Part shown: positions 1-8,545 of the stretch, piece by piece
Layout of the letters: each line of letters begins with the position of its first letter
Numbering within the stretch: position 1 is the stretch's first letter
NCBI GenBank assembly: GCA_016866255.1
Contig: VGMY01000013.1
Span: 1 to 61,200, forward strand
Length of the DNA: 61,200 nucleotides
Origin: Bacteroidota bacterium
Lineage (GTDB): Bacteria; Bacteroidota; Bacteroidia; Flavobacteriales_D; Crocinitomicaceae
Direction: 5' to 3'
Position numbers and translations under genes: made by a program
Notes under the pieces: model-generated
Database searches by the model: none
What the model was told of the DNA's origin: nothing
The model's input: the letters and a program-made list of their open reading frames with translations, nothing else

Positions 1-132
1 GGTAACACGGGTTTTGCGTTAGTGGGCGGGCAGTGCGAATACAAACATTTGAGCAACTAATAAACGTTGGTGCTGGCAGACAGTTTACGGTTTCAAAAGC
101 CCACCAACGTAAAGCCCGAAACCGTTACCGGT
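1..132 (+). repeat. attC-like site A (left end may be cut by the window edge)
   Basis: The left arm starts GGTAAC at 1-6, then AC, then a stem strand from about 9 to 27. The right stem strand (about 99-117) is followed by six unpaired bases and GTTACC at 124-129. The arms pair almost throughout, with some G-T wobbles and a large variable central part. The right boundary GTTACCGGT (124-132) is the exact reverse complement of the left boundary of the next site, at 5882-5890, about 5.7 kb away. Confidence 0.75.
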
Positions 133-396
133 CATGCTAAAAGACGACTCAACAAATAAAAACGAACAGTAAAACGACAGACAAAATGCAAACCCTTCGC
201 AAAATTAAAAGAGCTGCAAGCCGACACACAAGCCAACGCTTTTGCAGCACATTTAATTTTGCCCAACCGCACCCAAAGCCCACCCACCACCCGACAATTG
301 GACGGTTGACACTTTGACTGCAACTTTTGACAATAACAGGGTTTTAAAAATTAACTTTACGACCTATTTTAATGAATTGAATTTGAATTAACATAC
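133..396. other. Gap before mod with a second-type hairpin (A')
   Basis: There is no gene in this stretch. It contains an imperfect inverted repeat with arms at 199-219 and 242-262, interrupted at the same internal position as the hairpin at 5756-5819 (AAAAGAGC opposite GCACATTT). The motif AAGCCAACGC (230-239) sits in the loop. The remainder is AT-rich and I see no firm promoter. The element lacks the TAAC/GTTA ends of the attC-like sites, so it is a different repeat family. Confidence 0.5.
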
Positions 397-2922
397 ATGG
401 CAAAAAGAATAAATAAAGCGACAAAGGCTAATACTCAAAAACCAATTGAGCAGTATGAACATAAGGACAAGCAACGGGTTAACAACCCACCTGTTGGACT
501 GGTAGATGCACATACCGACAAGGGTGGTTATAAAAAGAAAACCTACCAATACGACCCACACCTTGATCCACAACTATATTGGGCAGGTAAAGCCGAGCAT
601 ACCAGTTTTGATGTGCCGACTGTGAGTTTGCATGTGCATGAACGCATTGACCCAAGACGCATTATTGAAACCGTTAAAAAGGAAGAAGAAGCCCCAACGC
701 AAATGAGTTTGTTTGAAGAACAAAAAAAACCTTTGCGTGAAGCCATTGAATTTTACAAGCACAAAGAAAATTGGAGTAACCGACTGATTGCAGGAGACAG
801 TTTACTTGTAATGAACAGCCTTTTAGAAAAAGAAGGCATGGGTGGCAAAGTGCAAATGATATATTTTGACCCGCCTTATGGAATTAAATACGGAAGCAAT
901 TTTCAACCTTTCGTTAATAAAAAGGATGTGAAAGATGGCAATGATGGTGATTTGACATCTGAGCCTGAAATGTTGAAAGCGTTCCGTGATACTTGGGAAT
1001 TAGGAATACACTCCTACTTAACATACATGAGGGATAGGTTACTATTATCCAAAGAATTATTGCATGAGAGTGGTAGTATATTCGTTCAAATTAGTGATGA
1101 GAATGTTCATCATGTAAAAGAGTTATTAGAAGAGGTATTCGGCAAGGACAATTTTGTAAGTCAAATACCCTTTGCTAAAACAAGTGGATTTTCTCCAAAC
1201 TATCTATCTAATGTATGCGATTACTTAATCTGGTATTCAAAGGATAAATCAAAACTAAAATATCGCCAGCTGTTTAAAGATAAAACAGAAGGTAAAGGAT
1301 ATGCTGTTTATCAATGGATTGAACTGGAGAACGGTGAAAGAAGAAAACTTACTAAAGAAGAAAGGAAAGATGAATCTAAAATTCCATTAAACTCAAAAAG
1401 ATTTAGATTAAGTGATATTTGTTCACAAGGCGAAACTAATTCTGACCAAAGATTTGAATTTGAAGGAAATGTTTACCTACCTAGAAAGGGCACGCATTGG
1501 TCAACAAGCGTTGAAGGCCTTCAATCGTTAGTAAAAAAGAATAGAATAATGCTTTCTGCCGGCTTCCCAAATTTTGTAAGATTTTTAGATGACTATCCCG
1601 TAACACCAATATCAAACTTGTGGGATGATACAGCAACAGGAAGTTTTACTGACGATAAAATATATGTTGTACAAACAGGTTCAAAAACTATTCAAAGGTG
1701 CATTCTAATGACAACAGACCCAAGTGATATTGTTTTTGACATTACATGTGGAAGTGGGACTACTGCACATGTTGCAGAAAATTGGGGTAGAAGATGGATG
1801 ACATGTGATACTTCACGTGTTGCTCTATCTCTAGCTAAAAGGAGATTAATGACAACCAATTTTGATTATTTTGAATTGGCACATCCAAATGAAGGGGTTG
1901 GTAGTGGTTTAAAATATGAAAGTGTTCCTCATATAACGTTAAAATCACTTGCGAATAATGAACAGTCATCTAATGAGGTTTTATATGATAAGCCAATTAT
2001 AGATGCCAAAAAATCAAGAGTAACAGGACCATTTACAGTTGAAGCGGTTCCAGCTCCTGTCGCCAAATCATTTGAAGAAATTGAAGCAGATACTACAATT
2101 GAAGCAGACAATTCAATTTCACGAAGTGGCGAAACATTAAGACAAAACAATTGGATTGATGAATTATTAAAATCAGGAGTAAGAGGGAAAAGCGGAGGAC
2201 AGATTTCATTCACAAGAATGGAATCTTTAAGTGGTACAAGATTTTTACAAGCACATGGCGAAACAAAAGAAGACAACCCGAAACGGGTTGTAGTTTGTTT
2301 TGGCCCCGAACATGCTCCATTAGAGCAAAGAACAGTTGAGATGGCTTTGGAAGAAGCAAGAACTCTAAAACCTAAACCTGAAATTGTTTTATTCTGTGCT
2401 TTTCATTTCGATTCAGAGGCACGAAAGGATATTGAAGAAACCAACTGGCCGGGAATTACGCTTTTGGAAGCCCAAATGAATGCCGATTTGCTGACAGATG
2501 ATTTGAAAAAGAAACGTAGCAGCAATGAAAGTTTTTGGTTGATTGGTCAGCCCGATGTTCAGTTAAAAGAAATAAAATCAGGAGACGACAAAGGCAAATA
2601 CACCGTTGAAGTAAACGGCTTTGATTACTATAACCCCAAAACAGGAACAGTTGACAGTGGTGGTAAAGGCGATATTGCCATGTGGATGCTTGACCACGAC
2701 TATGATGGAAGAAGTTTATTTCCATCACAAGTATTTTTCCCAATGGCAGGAGCAAAAGAAGGTTGGGCAACTTTAGCCAAAAATCTGAAAGCAGAAATTG
2801 ATGAAGAAAAAATTGAAGCCTTTGGCGGAACGGTTTCACTTCCATTCACCGCAGGAAAAAATGTTGCAGTAAAAATCATTGACGCAAGAGGAATAGAATC
2901 ATTAAAAATTATCAGACTGTAA
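397..2922 (+). CDS. Type III restriction-modification, DNA methyltransferase (Mod) subunit
   Basis: This 841-residue protein is a site-specific adenine methyltransferase. It has the catalytic DPPY motif at residues 158-161, and the S-adenosylmethionine-binding motif comes after it, DITCGSGTT at about 448-456. Motif IV before motif I marks the beta class used by Type III Mod proteins. Target recognition is expected to lie between the two motifs. Residues from about 570 on form a long extra C-terminal region that I cannot assign, so the protein is longer than classical Mod subunits. The res gene follows after only 6 bases, so the two are co-transcribed. In Type III systems Mod methylates one strand and also gives Res its specificity. 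The recognition sequence cannot be read from the protein. Confidence 0.9.
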   Translation: MAKRINKATKANTQKPIEQYEHKDKQRVNNPPVGLVDAHTDKGGYKKKTYQYDPHLDPQLYWAGKAEHTSFDVPTVSLHVHERIDPRRIIETVKKEEEAPTQMSLFEEQKKPLREAIEFYKHKENWSNRLIAGDSLLVMNSLLEKEGMGGKVQMIYFDPPYGIKYGSNFQPFVNKKDVKDGNDGDLTSEPEMLKAFRDTWELGIHSYLTYMRDRLLLSKELLHESGSIFVQISDENVHHVKELLEEVFGKDNFVSQIPFAKTSGFSPNYLSNVCDYLIWYSKDKSKLKYRQLFKDKTEGKGYAVYQWIELENGERRKLTKEERKDESKIPLNSKRFRLSDICSQGETNSDQRFEFEGNVYLPRKGTHWSTSVEGLQSLVKKNRIMLSAGFPNFVRFLDDYPVTPISNLWDDTATGSFTDDKIYVVQTGSKTIQRCILMTTDPSDIVFDITCGSGTTAHVAENWGRRWMTCDTSRVALSLAKRRLMTTNFDYFELAHPNEGVGSGLKYESVPHITLKSLANNEQSSNEVLYDKPIIDAKKSRVTGPFTVEAVPAPVAKSFEEIEADTTIEADNSISRSGETLRQNNWIDELLKSGVRGKSGGQISFTRMESLSGTRFLQAHGETKEDNPKRVVVCFGPEHAPLEQRTVEMALEEARTLKPKPEIVLFCAFHFDSEARKDIEETNWPGITLLEAQMNADLLTDDLKKKRSSNESFWLIGQPDVQLKEIKSGDDKGKYTVEVNGFDYYNPKTGTVDSGGKGDIAMWMLDHDYDGRSLFPSQVFFPMAGAKEGWATLAKNLKAEIDEEKIEAFGGTVSLPFTAGKNVAVKIIDARGIESLKIIRL

Positions 2923-2928
2923 TTCGAT

Positions 2929-5745
2929 ATGAAGAATATAAATAAGCTGATAATTAATTCCCCTTACGTTGAACCGCAACAGTATTGGGAATATATCAGA
3001 GATACAAGAGAATTTGTTTTACAAACTGGTCGCAGACCAGCAGGTTATGTAGTGGCTTCCGAAAGTTCAAAATCGTTTGATGACCCGGGAACATTTATTG
3101 AAATTGACCTTGTAAATACCATTCGTCCAAGAATATCAAAATGGCGTGAAGCAGGTTATCCCGGAGTTACAGGAATAACCAAACGACTTTTACAACATTG
3201 GCAAGACCCCGAAGAACGCAAAGACCGTAGGTTTTTCTTTTGCCAATTAGAAGCCATTGAAACACTAATTTGGTTAACCGAAGCACCCGAAGCAGATAAA
3301 ACAGGCATTGACATTCCGAGTGATGGCGGTGAGTTTAGCCGTTGGTGCAATAAAATGGCGACAGGTTCGGGCAAAACCATTGTAATGGCTAAACTCATTG
3401 CATGGAACGTATTGAACAAAATTGCCAACGGAAAAGACACACGATTTTCTAAAAACGTGTTGATAGTTGCACCGGGCTTAACGGTTCGCAATCGCCTTTC
3501 AGTTCTCAATCCAACCGACCCTGAAAACTATTACGAAGAATTCAACATTGTGCCTTCGGGTTTAATGGATTCTTTGCGACAAGGCAAAATAAAAATCATC
3601 AATTGGCATGGTTTGGCTTGGCAAACAGAAGAAAAAATTGCCAAGAAAAAATCGGTTGACAAGCGTGGAGCAAAAAGTGATGAAGCCTATGTAAAAGAAG
3701 TTTTAGGCGACATGGCAAACGCCACAAATATTATTGTAATAAACGATGAAGCCCACCATGCTTGGCGTGTTCCTGCCGAAAGTAAAATCAAAGGAGTAAA
3801 GAAAGAAGATATTGAAGAAAGCACCGTTTGGGTTGGTGGCTTAGACCGCATCAACAGAGCAAGAGGAATTTTACGTTGCTTCGATTTATCGGCAACACCA
3901 TTTGCACCAAGTGGTAAAAAAGCAAGTGAAGAAGCCTTGTTTCCTTGGATAGTTTCAGATTTTGGTTTGAATGATGCCATTGAAGCAGGTTTGGTAAAAA
4001 CGCCAAGAGTTGTAGTTCGTGACGATGGAAACGTAGATAAAGATTTACGTTCACGGTTGTATCATATCTACATGGACGAAACGGTGAAAGACGACATCAA
4101 CCAAAAAGTTGATGAATCTACACCACTACCCGACCTTATAAGAAATGCCTATTTACTTTTGGGTAAAGACTGGCAAGCTACCAAAGACGATTGGCAAAAG
4201 GCAGGATATAAAATTCCGCCTGTGATGATTACAGTTGCTAATACAACTTTCACATCAGGAAGAATAAAATACTCATTCGATAAAGATGCTTTCAATCTTT
4301 CAGTTGCAGGTTTAGGTGATTTATGCAATCCTGAAAAGACATTACAGATTGACAGCAGCATATTACAAAAAGCAGAAGCCGAAACCGAAGAAGTAGAACT
4401 TGCAGAAGTAGAAGAAACCGAAGACGATTCGGAAGATGCACCAAAAGAAAAGAAGCTTACTAAAAAACAACAGGCCGAACTTTTAAGAAGAACGGTTGAC
4501 ACCGTTGGAAAAATTGGAGAACCCGGAGAACAGATTCAAAATGTAATTTCCGTTGGAATGTTGAGTGAAGGTTGGGATGCAAAAACCGTAACTCATATTA
4601 TGGGTTTACGAGCATTCAGCAGTCAGCTACTTTGCGAACAAGTTGTTGGTAGAGGATTGCGGAGAACTTCGTATGATGTGGCAGAAGATGGATTATTTGA
4701 AGCTGAGTATGTAAACATTTTCGGAGTTCCGTTTACATTCCTTCCGCATGAGGGTGGAACAGATGGTCCACCACCGCCACCACCAAAACCAAAGACAGAA
4801 ATAAAACCCGTTAAAGAGAAAGCAGAACATGAAATCATTTTCCCGAATGTGGTAAGGATTGACCATATCTACAAGCCAATATTGACCTTAGATATTGTAA
4901 ATGTAAAAACACTTGAACTTGATCCTTACGAATCCATTACAGAAGCAGAATTGGCTGCAATCATTGCAGGGAAACCAAATCCGGCAGCACTTTCAGAAAT
5001 TGACTTAAAAGAAATTGCAGAAAGATTCAGACTGCAATCTATCATTTTCAGAATAGCTTCTACTATTTACAATTCAGAGAAAAAACCTGATTGGAAAGGA
5101 AGCAAAGAAACATTCTTGATTCAATTGATTGGCATTATTGAGAAGTTTATCTACTCAAACAAAATCGTAATCAAAAATCCTTTATTCAATCAAGACGAAT
5201 CGAGGAAACGAATTTTGATAATGCTAAACATGAACAAGGTTGTTCAGCACATTTGGAATGAAATAAGAGCAGTAAACACAGACGCATTAGCACCAGTATT
5301 CGATAAGGAAAATCCAATTCGTTCTTCATGCGACATAAGAACTTGGTGGACAAGTAAACCATGCGAACCATTTGAAAGAACACACATCAATTTTGTTGTT
5401 TGCGACAGCAAGTGGGAATATTTAGAAGCCAAAACCATTGATGAATCACAACACATTAAATCCTTTGTAAAAAATGACCATTTAAACTTTGTTGTTTATT
5501 ACAATTATCAAGGAGTGGTAAGACGCTACTTTCCTGACTTCATATGTAAAATGAAAAATGGTGTGAACCTTATCATCGAAACAAAAGGACAAGACAACGA
5601 ACAGAACAAAACAAAACGAGCCTACTTGGATGAATGGTGCAGAGCAGTAAACGAACACGGTGGCTTTGGTAAATGGAAATGGGTTGTTTCATTTGACCCG
5701 AATGACTTACAAGAAAAAATAAAGAACAAATACGAAGAAGTATAG
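2929..5745 (+). CDS. Type III restriction endonuclease (Res) subunit
   Basis: This 938-residue protein combines a superfamily 2 helicase with a nuclease. Walker A is MATGSGKT at residues 143-150, the DEAH-like box is NDEAHHAW around 272-279, and the later helicase motif contains QVVGRGLRR. A C-terminal PD-(D/E)xK nuclease is visible: PDF with Asp870, then ETKG with Glu884 and Lys886. A short run of prolines near residues 610-616 looks like a linker. The start overlaps nothing and lies 6 bases after mod. The helicase wording resembles the BPTD_3080-type restriction enzymes, which is from memory. It cleaves unmodified DNA together with the Mod partner. Both key motifs are intact, so the system looks functional. 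Confidence 0.9.
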   Translation: MKNINKLIINSPYVEPQQYWEYIRDTREFVLQTGRRPAGYVVASESSKSFDDPGTFIEIDLVNTIRPRISKWREAGYPGVTGITKRLLQHWQDPEERKDRRFFFCQLEAIETLIWLTEAPEADKTGIDIPSDGGEFSRWCNKMATGSGKTIVMAKLIAWNVLNKIANGKDTRFSKNVLIVAPGLTVRNRLSVLNPTDPENYYEEFNIVPSGLMDSLRQGKIKIINWHGLAWQTEEKIAKKKSVDKRGAKSDEAYVKEVLGDMANATNIIVINDEAHHAWRVPAESKIKGVKKEDIEESTVWVGGLDRINRARGILRCFDLSATPFAPSGKKASEEALFPWIVSDFGLNDAIEAGLVKTPRVVVRDDGNVDKDLRSRLYHIYMDETVKDDINQKVDESTPLPDLIRNAYLLLGKDWQATKDDWQKAGYKIPPVMITVANTTFTSGRIKYSFDKDAFNLSVAGLGDLCNPEKTLQIDSSILQKAEAETEEVELAEVEETEDDSEDAPKEKKLTKKQQAELLRRTVDTVGKIGEPGEQIQNVISVGMLSEGWDAKTVTHIMGLRAFSSQLLCEQVVGRGLRRTSYDVAEDGLFEAEYVNIFGVPFTFLPHEGGTDGPPPPPPKPKTEIKPVKEKAEHEIIFPNVVRIDHIYKPILTLDIVNVKTLELDPYESITEAELAAIIAGKPNPAALSEIDLKEIAERFRLQSIIFRIASTIYNSEKKPDWKGSKETFLIQLIGIIEKFIYSNKIVIKNPLFNQDESRKRILIMLNMNKVVQHIWNEIRAVNTDALAPVFDKENPIRSSCDIRTWWTSKPCEPFERTHINFVVCDSKWEYLEAKTIDESQHIKSFVKNDHLNFVVYYNYQGVVRRYFPDFICKMKNGVNLIIETKGQDNEQNKTKRAYLDEWCRAVNEHGGFGKWKWVVSFDPNDLQEKIKNKYEEV

Positions 5746-5751
5746 CCAACG

Positions 5752-5832
5752 CTTATGGTGGCACATTTGCAAAACCGCACAAGCCCAAGCTAAAGCCAAG
5801 TTTTGCAAAAGAGCCACCAAGCCAACGCACCA
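5752..5832. repeat. Second-type hairpin (B') after the res gene
   Basis: The arms at 5756-5775 and 5800-5819 are reverse complements except for a short internal mismatch, CACAT opposite AAGAG. The same mismatch occurs at the same place in the hairpin at 199-262, although the paired sequences differ. The motif GCCAACGC occurs at both edges (about 5745-5752 and 5821-5828). Keeping the loop while changing the stem points to selection for the folded form, as DNA or RNA. It does not carry TAAC/GTTA boundaries. Confidence 0.6.
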
Positions 5833-5881
5833 AGAAAAACACGAAATGACAACGAACAGACACGACATAAAAGAAGCACGA

Positions 5882-6018
5882 ACCGGTAACAGCGGTTTTG
5901 CAAAAAAGCGGGTTCAGTGGTTAATTGAACATTCTACCTCGCATCAACTTTTGTGCTATGTTGACAGTTTTGAGCTCCGTAATCCGCTTCTTCGCAAAGC
6001 CGCAAACCGTTATGTGTG
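5882..6018 (+). repeat. attC-like site B
   Basis: The left base is ACCGGTAAC (5882-5890), then a single A, then a stem strand from 5892. The right stem strand ends near 6003, followed by five unpaired bases and GTTATGTGTG (6009-6018). The outer bases of this site do not pair with each other beyond TAAC/GTTA. The left ones match the start of the preceding interval (124-132), and the right ones match the end of the following interval (6637-6646). Two internal stretches (5917-5952 and 5981-6006) are identical to site F. Confidence 0.8.
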
Positions 6019-6050
6019 ATTAAAATAATCAAATATCAAAAACAATACAT

Positions 6051-6635
6051 ATGATAAAAATTCCAGACTTTGTCTTCAACCATTTAATTATTTATAATCA
6101 CATTGGTAAAACGAGGACACTAATAATCGGCGAAAATTATCCGGGAGGAAATTATGCAGCAACTTACTTTTACCGAAGTATTCCAGGCTGCCCAGGAGGA
6201 CCAGCCGTGGGAAATCCACCAGCATTTTTCACCAATTTGTGCAATAGACTTTTAGTGCCTCACTTGAATTTAGCCGGAGGAGTCTTGACAGAATTTGAAC
6301 GTTTGAATAAATTTCTTGAATGTGGTTTTCTACTTATCGATGCTCAACAAGATCTTGTTCCCGCAATTCGTCCCGCTGTATTGACCCCTATTGAAATTGA
6401 TAATTTACTGAAAACAATATTACTTATCAATCCCCATAATATTATGTTTTTGACCAATAATAGTGTACCTGTAATTACTTCATTAGCTGCTCACCACTTG
6501 TACCCATTAATAGCAGATAAGATTATGAATAATTTTCTTACCGGAACACAAGTTTTTGCTTTTCCGTCTGCACCTGCAAATCCTGCTCTCTTTGTTGCTC
6601 AAATTAATCATGCAAGATGCTATTACTTTATTTAA
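6051..6635 (+). CDS. Unrecognised globular protein, possibly uracil-DNA-glycosylase-like
   Basis: The 194-residue product is cytoplasmic, with no signal peptide or membrane segment. The segment TLIIGENYPGG near residues 23-33, followed by a FFTNLCNRLL helix and later GFLLIDAQQ, is reminiscent of the uracil-DNA glycosylase superfamily layout (strand-GExxPG-...-strand with a D). The similarity is weak, and I cannot identify catalytic residues with confidence. It is the only gene of its interval, starting 33 bases after the GTTA of site B and ending 2 bases before the boundary repeat of site C. This tight fit is typical of a single-gene cassette. Function unknown. Confidence 0.7.
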   Translation: MIKIPDFVFNHLIIYNHIGKTRTLIIGENYPGGNYAATYFYRSIPGCPGGPAVGNPPAFFTNLCNRLLVPHLNLAGGVLTEFERLNKFLECGFLLIDAQQDLVPAIRPAVLTPIEIDNLLKTILLINPHNIMFLTNNSVPVITSLAAHHLYPLIADKIMNNFLTGTQVFAFPSAPANPALFVAQINHARCYYFI

Positions 6636-6636
6636 C

Positions 6637-6721
6637 CACACATAACAGCGTGCAATCGCCATAGCCCTGCCGCAGGCGCAACACAGGGCTACGAGCGCCT
6701 GCACGCAAAACGTTACCAGCA
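6637..6721 (+). repeat. attC-like site C (shortest, about 85 bases)
   Basis: The left base is CACACATAAC (6637-6646), then one A and the stem GCGTGCA. The right side is TGCACGC, five bases, then GTTACCAGCA (6712-6721). The inner part also pairs (CATAGCCCTG with CAGGGCTACG) around a short loop. The outer ends do not match each other but match the neighbouring intervals: left with 6009-6018, right with 7421-7430. This is the clearest complete hairpin of the array. Confidence 0.85.
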
Positions 6722-6724
6722 ATA

Positions 6725-7414
6725 ATGACCAGACGAACAGCAACCATATTGACAGGCATTCTTTCTGTTGGACTTTTGACAACTCTGATTATCCGGTTGA
6801 CAAATGTTCCAGGCGGTATGTTTCTTTCAGGACTTGCATTAGGAATAATGTGGATTATCATTACTGTATTAGCTTGTTTAATCTTGACAGCTATTTTAAA
6901 CCGCATATTCAAGACCCAATCATTTTTGACAATTTTATTTCTGACGACAACAATTGGCTTCACATACTTTCATTACAAACTATACTCACCGATCTTGACA
7001 ATTATAGTACCGACCAATTATTCGGGAGAAGTGGACTTGGTTTTATCAAATGTATCGGACAATATCCTGACTCTTGACACAAATGGTATTGGCTATATTA
7101 ACCAGTGGACTTTTGACAAAACATATACTAGACCTATCGTTATTGACCAAGATGGAAATAATCTTGACAGTTTATTGGTAGGTTTTAATCCGACTTCATT
7201 TTGGAGCGTTGGAAAATCTTGTTGCATAGACAATCAAGAGTTCAGAACCAAAGGTTTCAAAATTAAAAGCCGAACCCATAAAAATGCTTTTAAATTTAGA
7301 AATTTATCCGACCTCATTAACCGCAAAATTATAAAGACAACAAAAGTAGACGAGCATACTTTAATTCAAACAGAAACAACAACAGACAGCATTAACAGTG
7401 GGACGACCAAATAG
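6725..7414 (+). CDS. Unrecognised membrane protein
   Basis: The product has 229 residues. The first 100 or so hold three to four hydrophobic segments (about residues 5-23, 28-57, 65-95), suggesting an inner-membrane anchor. The remaining 130 residues are soluble, with a pair of adjacent cysteines (KSCCID) and a Thr-rich tail. No family is recognised. The ATG lies four bases after the boundary repeat of site C, leaving no room for its own promoter or a normal leader, and the gene ends 6 bases before the boundary repeat of site D. Expression would have to come from upstream, as for integron cassette genes. Confidence 0.7.
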   Translation: MTRRTATILTGILSVGLLTTLIIRLTNVPGGMFLSGLALGIMWIIITVLACLILTAILNRIFKTQSFLTILFLTTTIGFTYFHYKLYSPILTIIVPTNYSGEVDLVLSNVSDNILTLDTNGIGYINQWTFDKTYTRPIVIDQDGNNLDSLLVGFNPTSFWSVGKSCCIDNQEFRTKGFKIKSRTHKNAFKFRNLSDLINRKIIKTTKVDEHTLIQTETTTDSINSGTTK

Positions 7415-7420
7415 AATTAC

Positions 7421-7558
7421 TGCTGGTAACACGGGTTTTGCGTCAGGCGGGGTGACGTATAAACTGGGAGCTTTGTGCTTCTAATGAACTTTAATAATAA
7501 ATTGAAGCTTTGTACTTCGAAATCCCGCCCGAACGCAAAGCCCAGAACCGTTATGGGC
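7421..7558 (+). repeat. attC-like site D
   Basis: The left base is TGCTGGTAAC (7421-7430), then AC, then a stem strand from 7433 closely resembling that of site A. The right stem strand ends near 7543, followed by six bases and GTTATGGGC (7550-7558). The left boundary is the exact reverse complement of 6712-6721, the right boundary that of 9147-9155. The central part is variable and AT-rich. Confidence 0.82.
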
Positions 7559-7720
7559 AAGTTTAACAAGCAAAAAACCAAGATGGTCTGCGAAAGCCAA
7601 CGGGCTGACCACCCTATGTGACAAAAAATAAAGTTTAAAAAGTGGAGACCAGAACCCACTCAAAAAAACGGGGCGTATTCCGAAAAGCCTTATGAGTAGG
7701 AAAAATTAAATTTAAATAAA
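7559..7720. other. Leader region of the lipoprotein group
   Basis: These 160 bases between site D and the TRL gene contain no convincing ORF and no clear TTG/TAnnTTTG promoter. The last 30 bases are very AT-rich, as is usual just upstream of Bacteroidota start codons. This interval is the only one in the array, apart from the restriction pair, with a long leader, so it may carry its own promoter. Confidence 0.3.
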
Positions 7721-8002
7721 ATGAAAAAAGTAAAAACGATTTTTGCTTTACTTGCAGTTGTTGCAATGATGTCTAGCTGTGCATTGACATTACCCGTTAA
7801 TGCTACAAGCAATCCTGTTGGAAACAAAGTTGGTGAAGCAAAAGCAACAGGTTATTTAGGAGTTCTATTTTTTGATGCGGATGCAAGTATTAGAACCGCA
7901 GCTAAAAATGGAGGAATTACTAAAATTTCAACAGTAGACATTAAGCAAACAAATATGCTTAATTTAATTGTTACCTATACAACAATTGTAACGGGTGAGT
8001 AA
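7721..8002 (+). CDS. TRL-like family lipoprotein
   Basis: The 93-residue protein has a lipoprotein signal ending in SSC at about residues 18-20, so it should be exported and lipidated. The remainder matches the TRL-like pattern: NPVGNKVGEAKA, then GVLFFDADASIRTAAKNGG and ITKISTVDIK. Members of this family are small envelope proteins of unknown function, common in Bacteroidota and Proteobacteria. It is first of three envelope genes in one interval and is followed by a strong hairpin (8014-8039) that may reduce read-through to the next gene. Confidence 0.85.
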   Translation: MKKVKTIFALLAVVAMMSSCALTLPVNATSNPVGNKVGEAKATGYLGVLFFDADASIRTAAKNGGITKISTVDIKQTNMLNLIVTYTTIVTGE

Positions 8003-8013
8003 TTTACCCTGAA

Positions 8014-8039
8014 AGTCAAGGGGTTTTTACCCCTTGACT
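8014..8039 (+). terminator. Hairpin after the TRL gene, probable terminator or attenuator
   Basis: A perfect 10-base stem (AGTCAAGGGG with CCCCTTGACT) closes a 6-base loop 12 bases after the TRL stop codon. It is followed by an AT-rich tract (AATTTTAAATTT) rather than a pure T run, so termination may be partial, letting some transcripts continue into the gene at 8057. Confidence 0.6.
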
Positions 8040-8056
8040 AATTTTAAATTTAACAT

Positions 8057-8542
8057 ATGAAAAATCTAATACTTTATTTATTAATTAGTATAACACTTCT
8101 ATGTTGTACCTCTAAACAAGATGAAAGTGTACTTTTGTTCAACAAGATTTCCTTTAAGTTAAATAATGCTGAAGAAGTTGTGAAAATTGACACTAAGAAA
8201 AAAGAGATTTTCAAATCGTATTTTGATACAAACGATGTTCAAATACCATTATTTAGGTGCATAAAGTCCGATAGGTATTTAATTTTTATCGGTATTCCAT
8301 TTAATACAACCCTAAAAGAATTGACTGATTATAGTTTATCACAATCTTTAAATCAAACATTTTTCGAGGGCGATTCTACCAGTTACTTTTATAAAACATA
8401 CAGTAATGAAAAAGAGCAAATAACAACCTACGCCAGAAACTTTAGCAATAATCTGGTGTATGTTTTAACTGTTACAAATTCGACAGAATTATCTGATTCT
8501 TTATTCAGTACAAAAGAACTTTCAAATCGATTTAAACAGTAA
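8057..8542 (+). CDS. Unrecognised small lipoprotein
   Basis: The product has 161 residues with an N-terminal signal and lipobox (LLCC near residues 14-17), then a hydrophilic domain that I do not recognise. It lies between the TRL gene and another lipoprotein gene, 3 bases ahead of the latter, so the two are probably translated together. The strong AT bias matches the rest of the array. Likely anchored to the outer or inner membrane; function unknown. Confidence 0.7.
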   Translation: MKNLILYLLISITLLCCTSKQDESVLLFNKISFKLNNAEEVVKIDTKKKEIFKSYFDTNDVQIPLFRCIKSDRYLIFIGIPFNTTLKELTDYSLSQSLNQTFFEGDSTSYFYKTYSNEKEQITTYARNFSNNLVYVLTVTNSTELSDSLFSTKELSNRFKQ

Positions 8543-8545
8543 TAT

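Noticed and set aside
199..262. Treating the A' and B' hairpins as further attC-like sites
   Set aside because: They lack TAAC/GTTA at the base and the four-base loop offset, and their ends do not match the neighbouring intervals. I keep them as a separate family.
4768..4800. Run of proline codons in the res gene as a frameshift or junction
   Set aside because: The frame continues with intact downstream motifs. It reads as a linker.
8014..8039. Hairpin after the TRL gene as a seventh cassette site
   Set aside because: It is a perfect short stem without TAAC/GTTA boundaries. It fits a terminator better.
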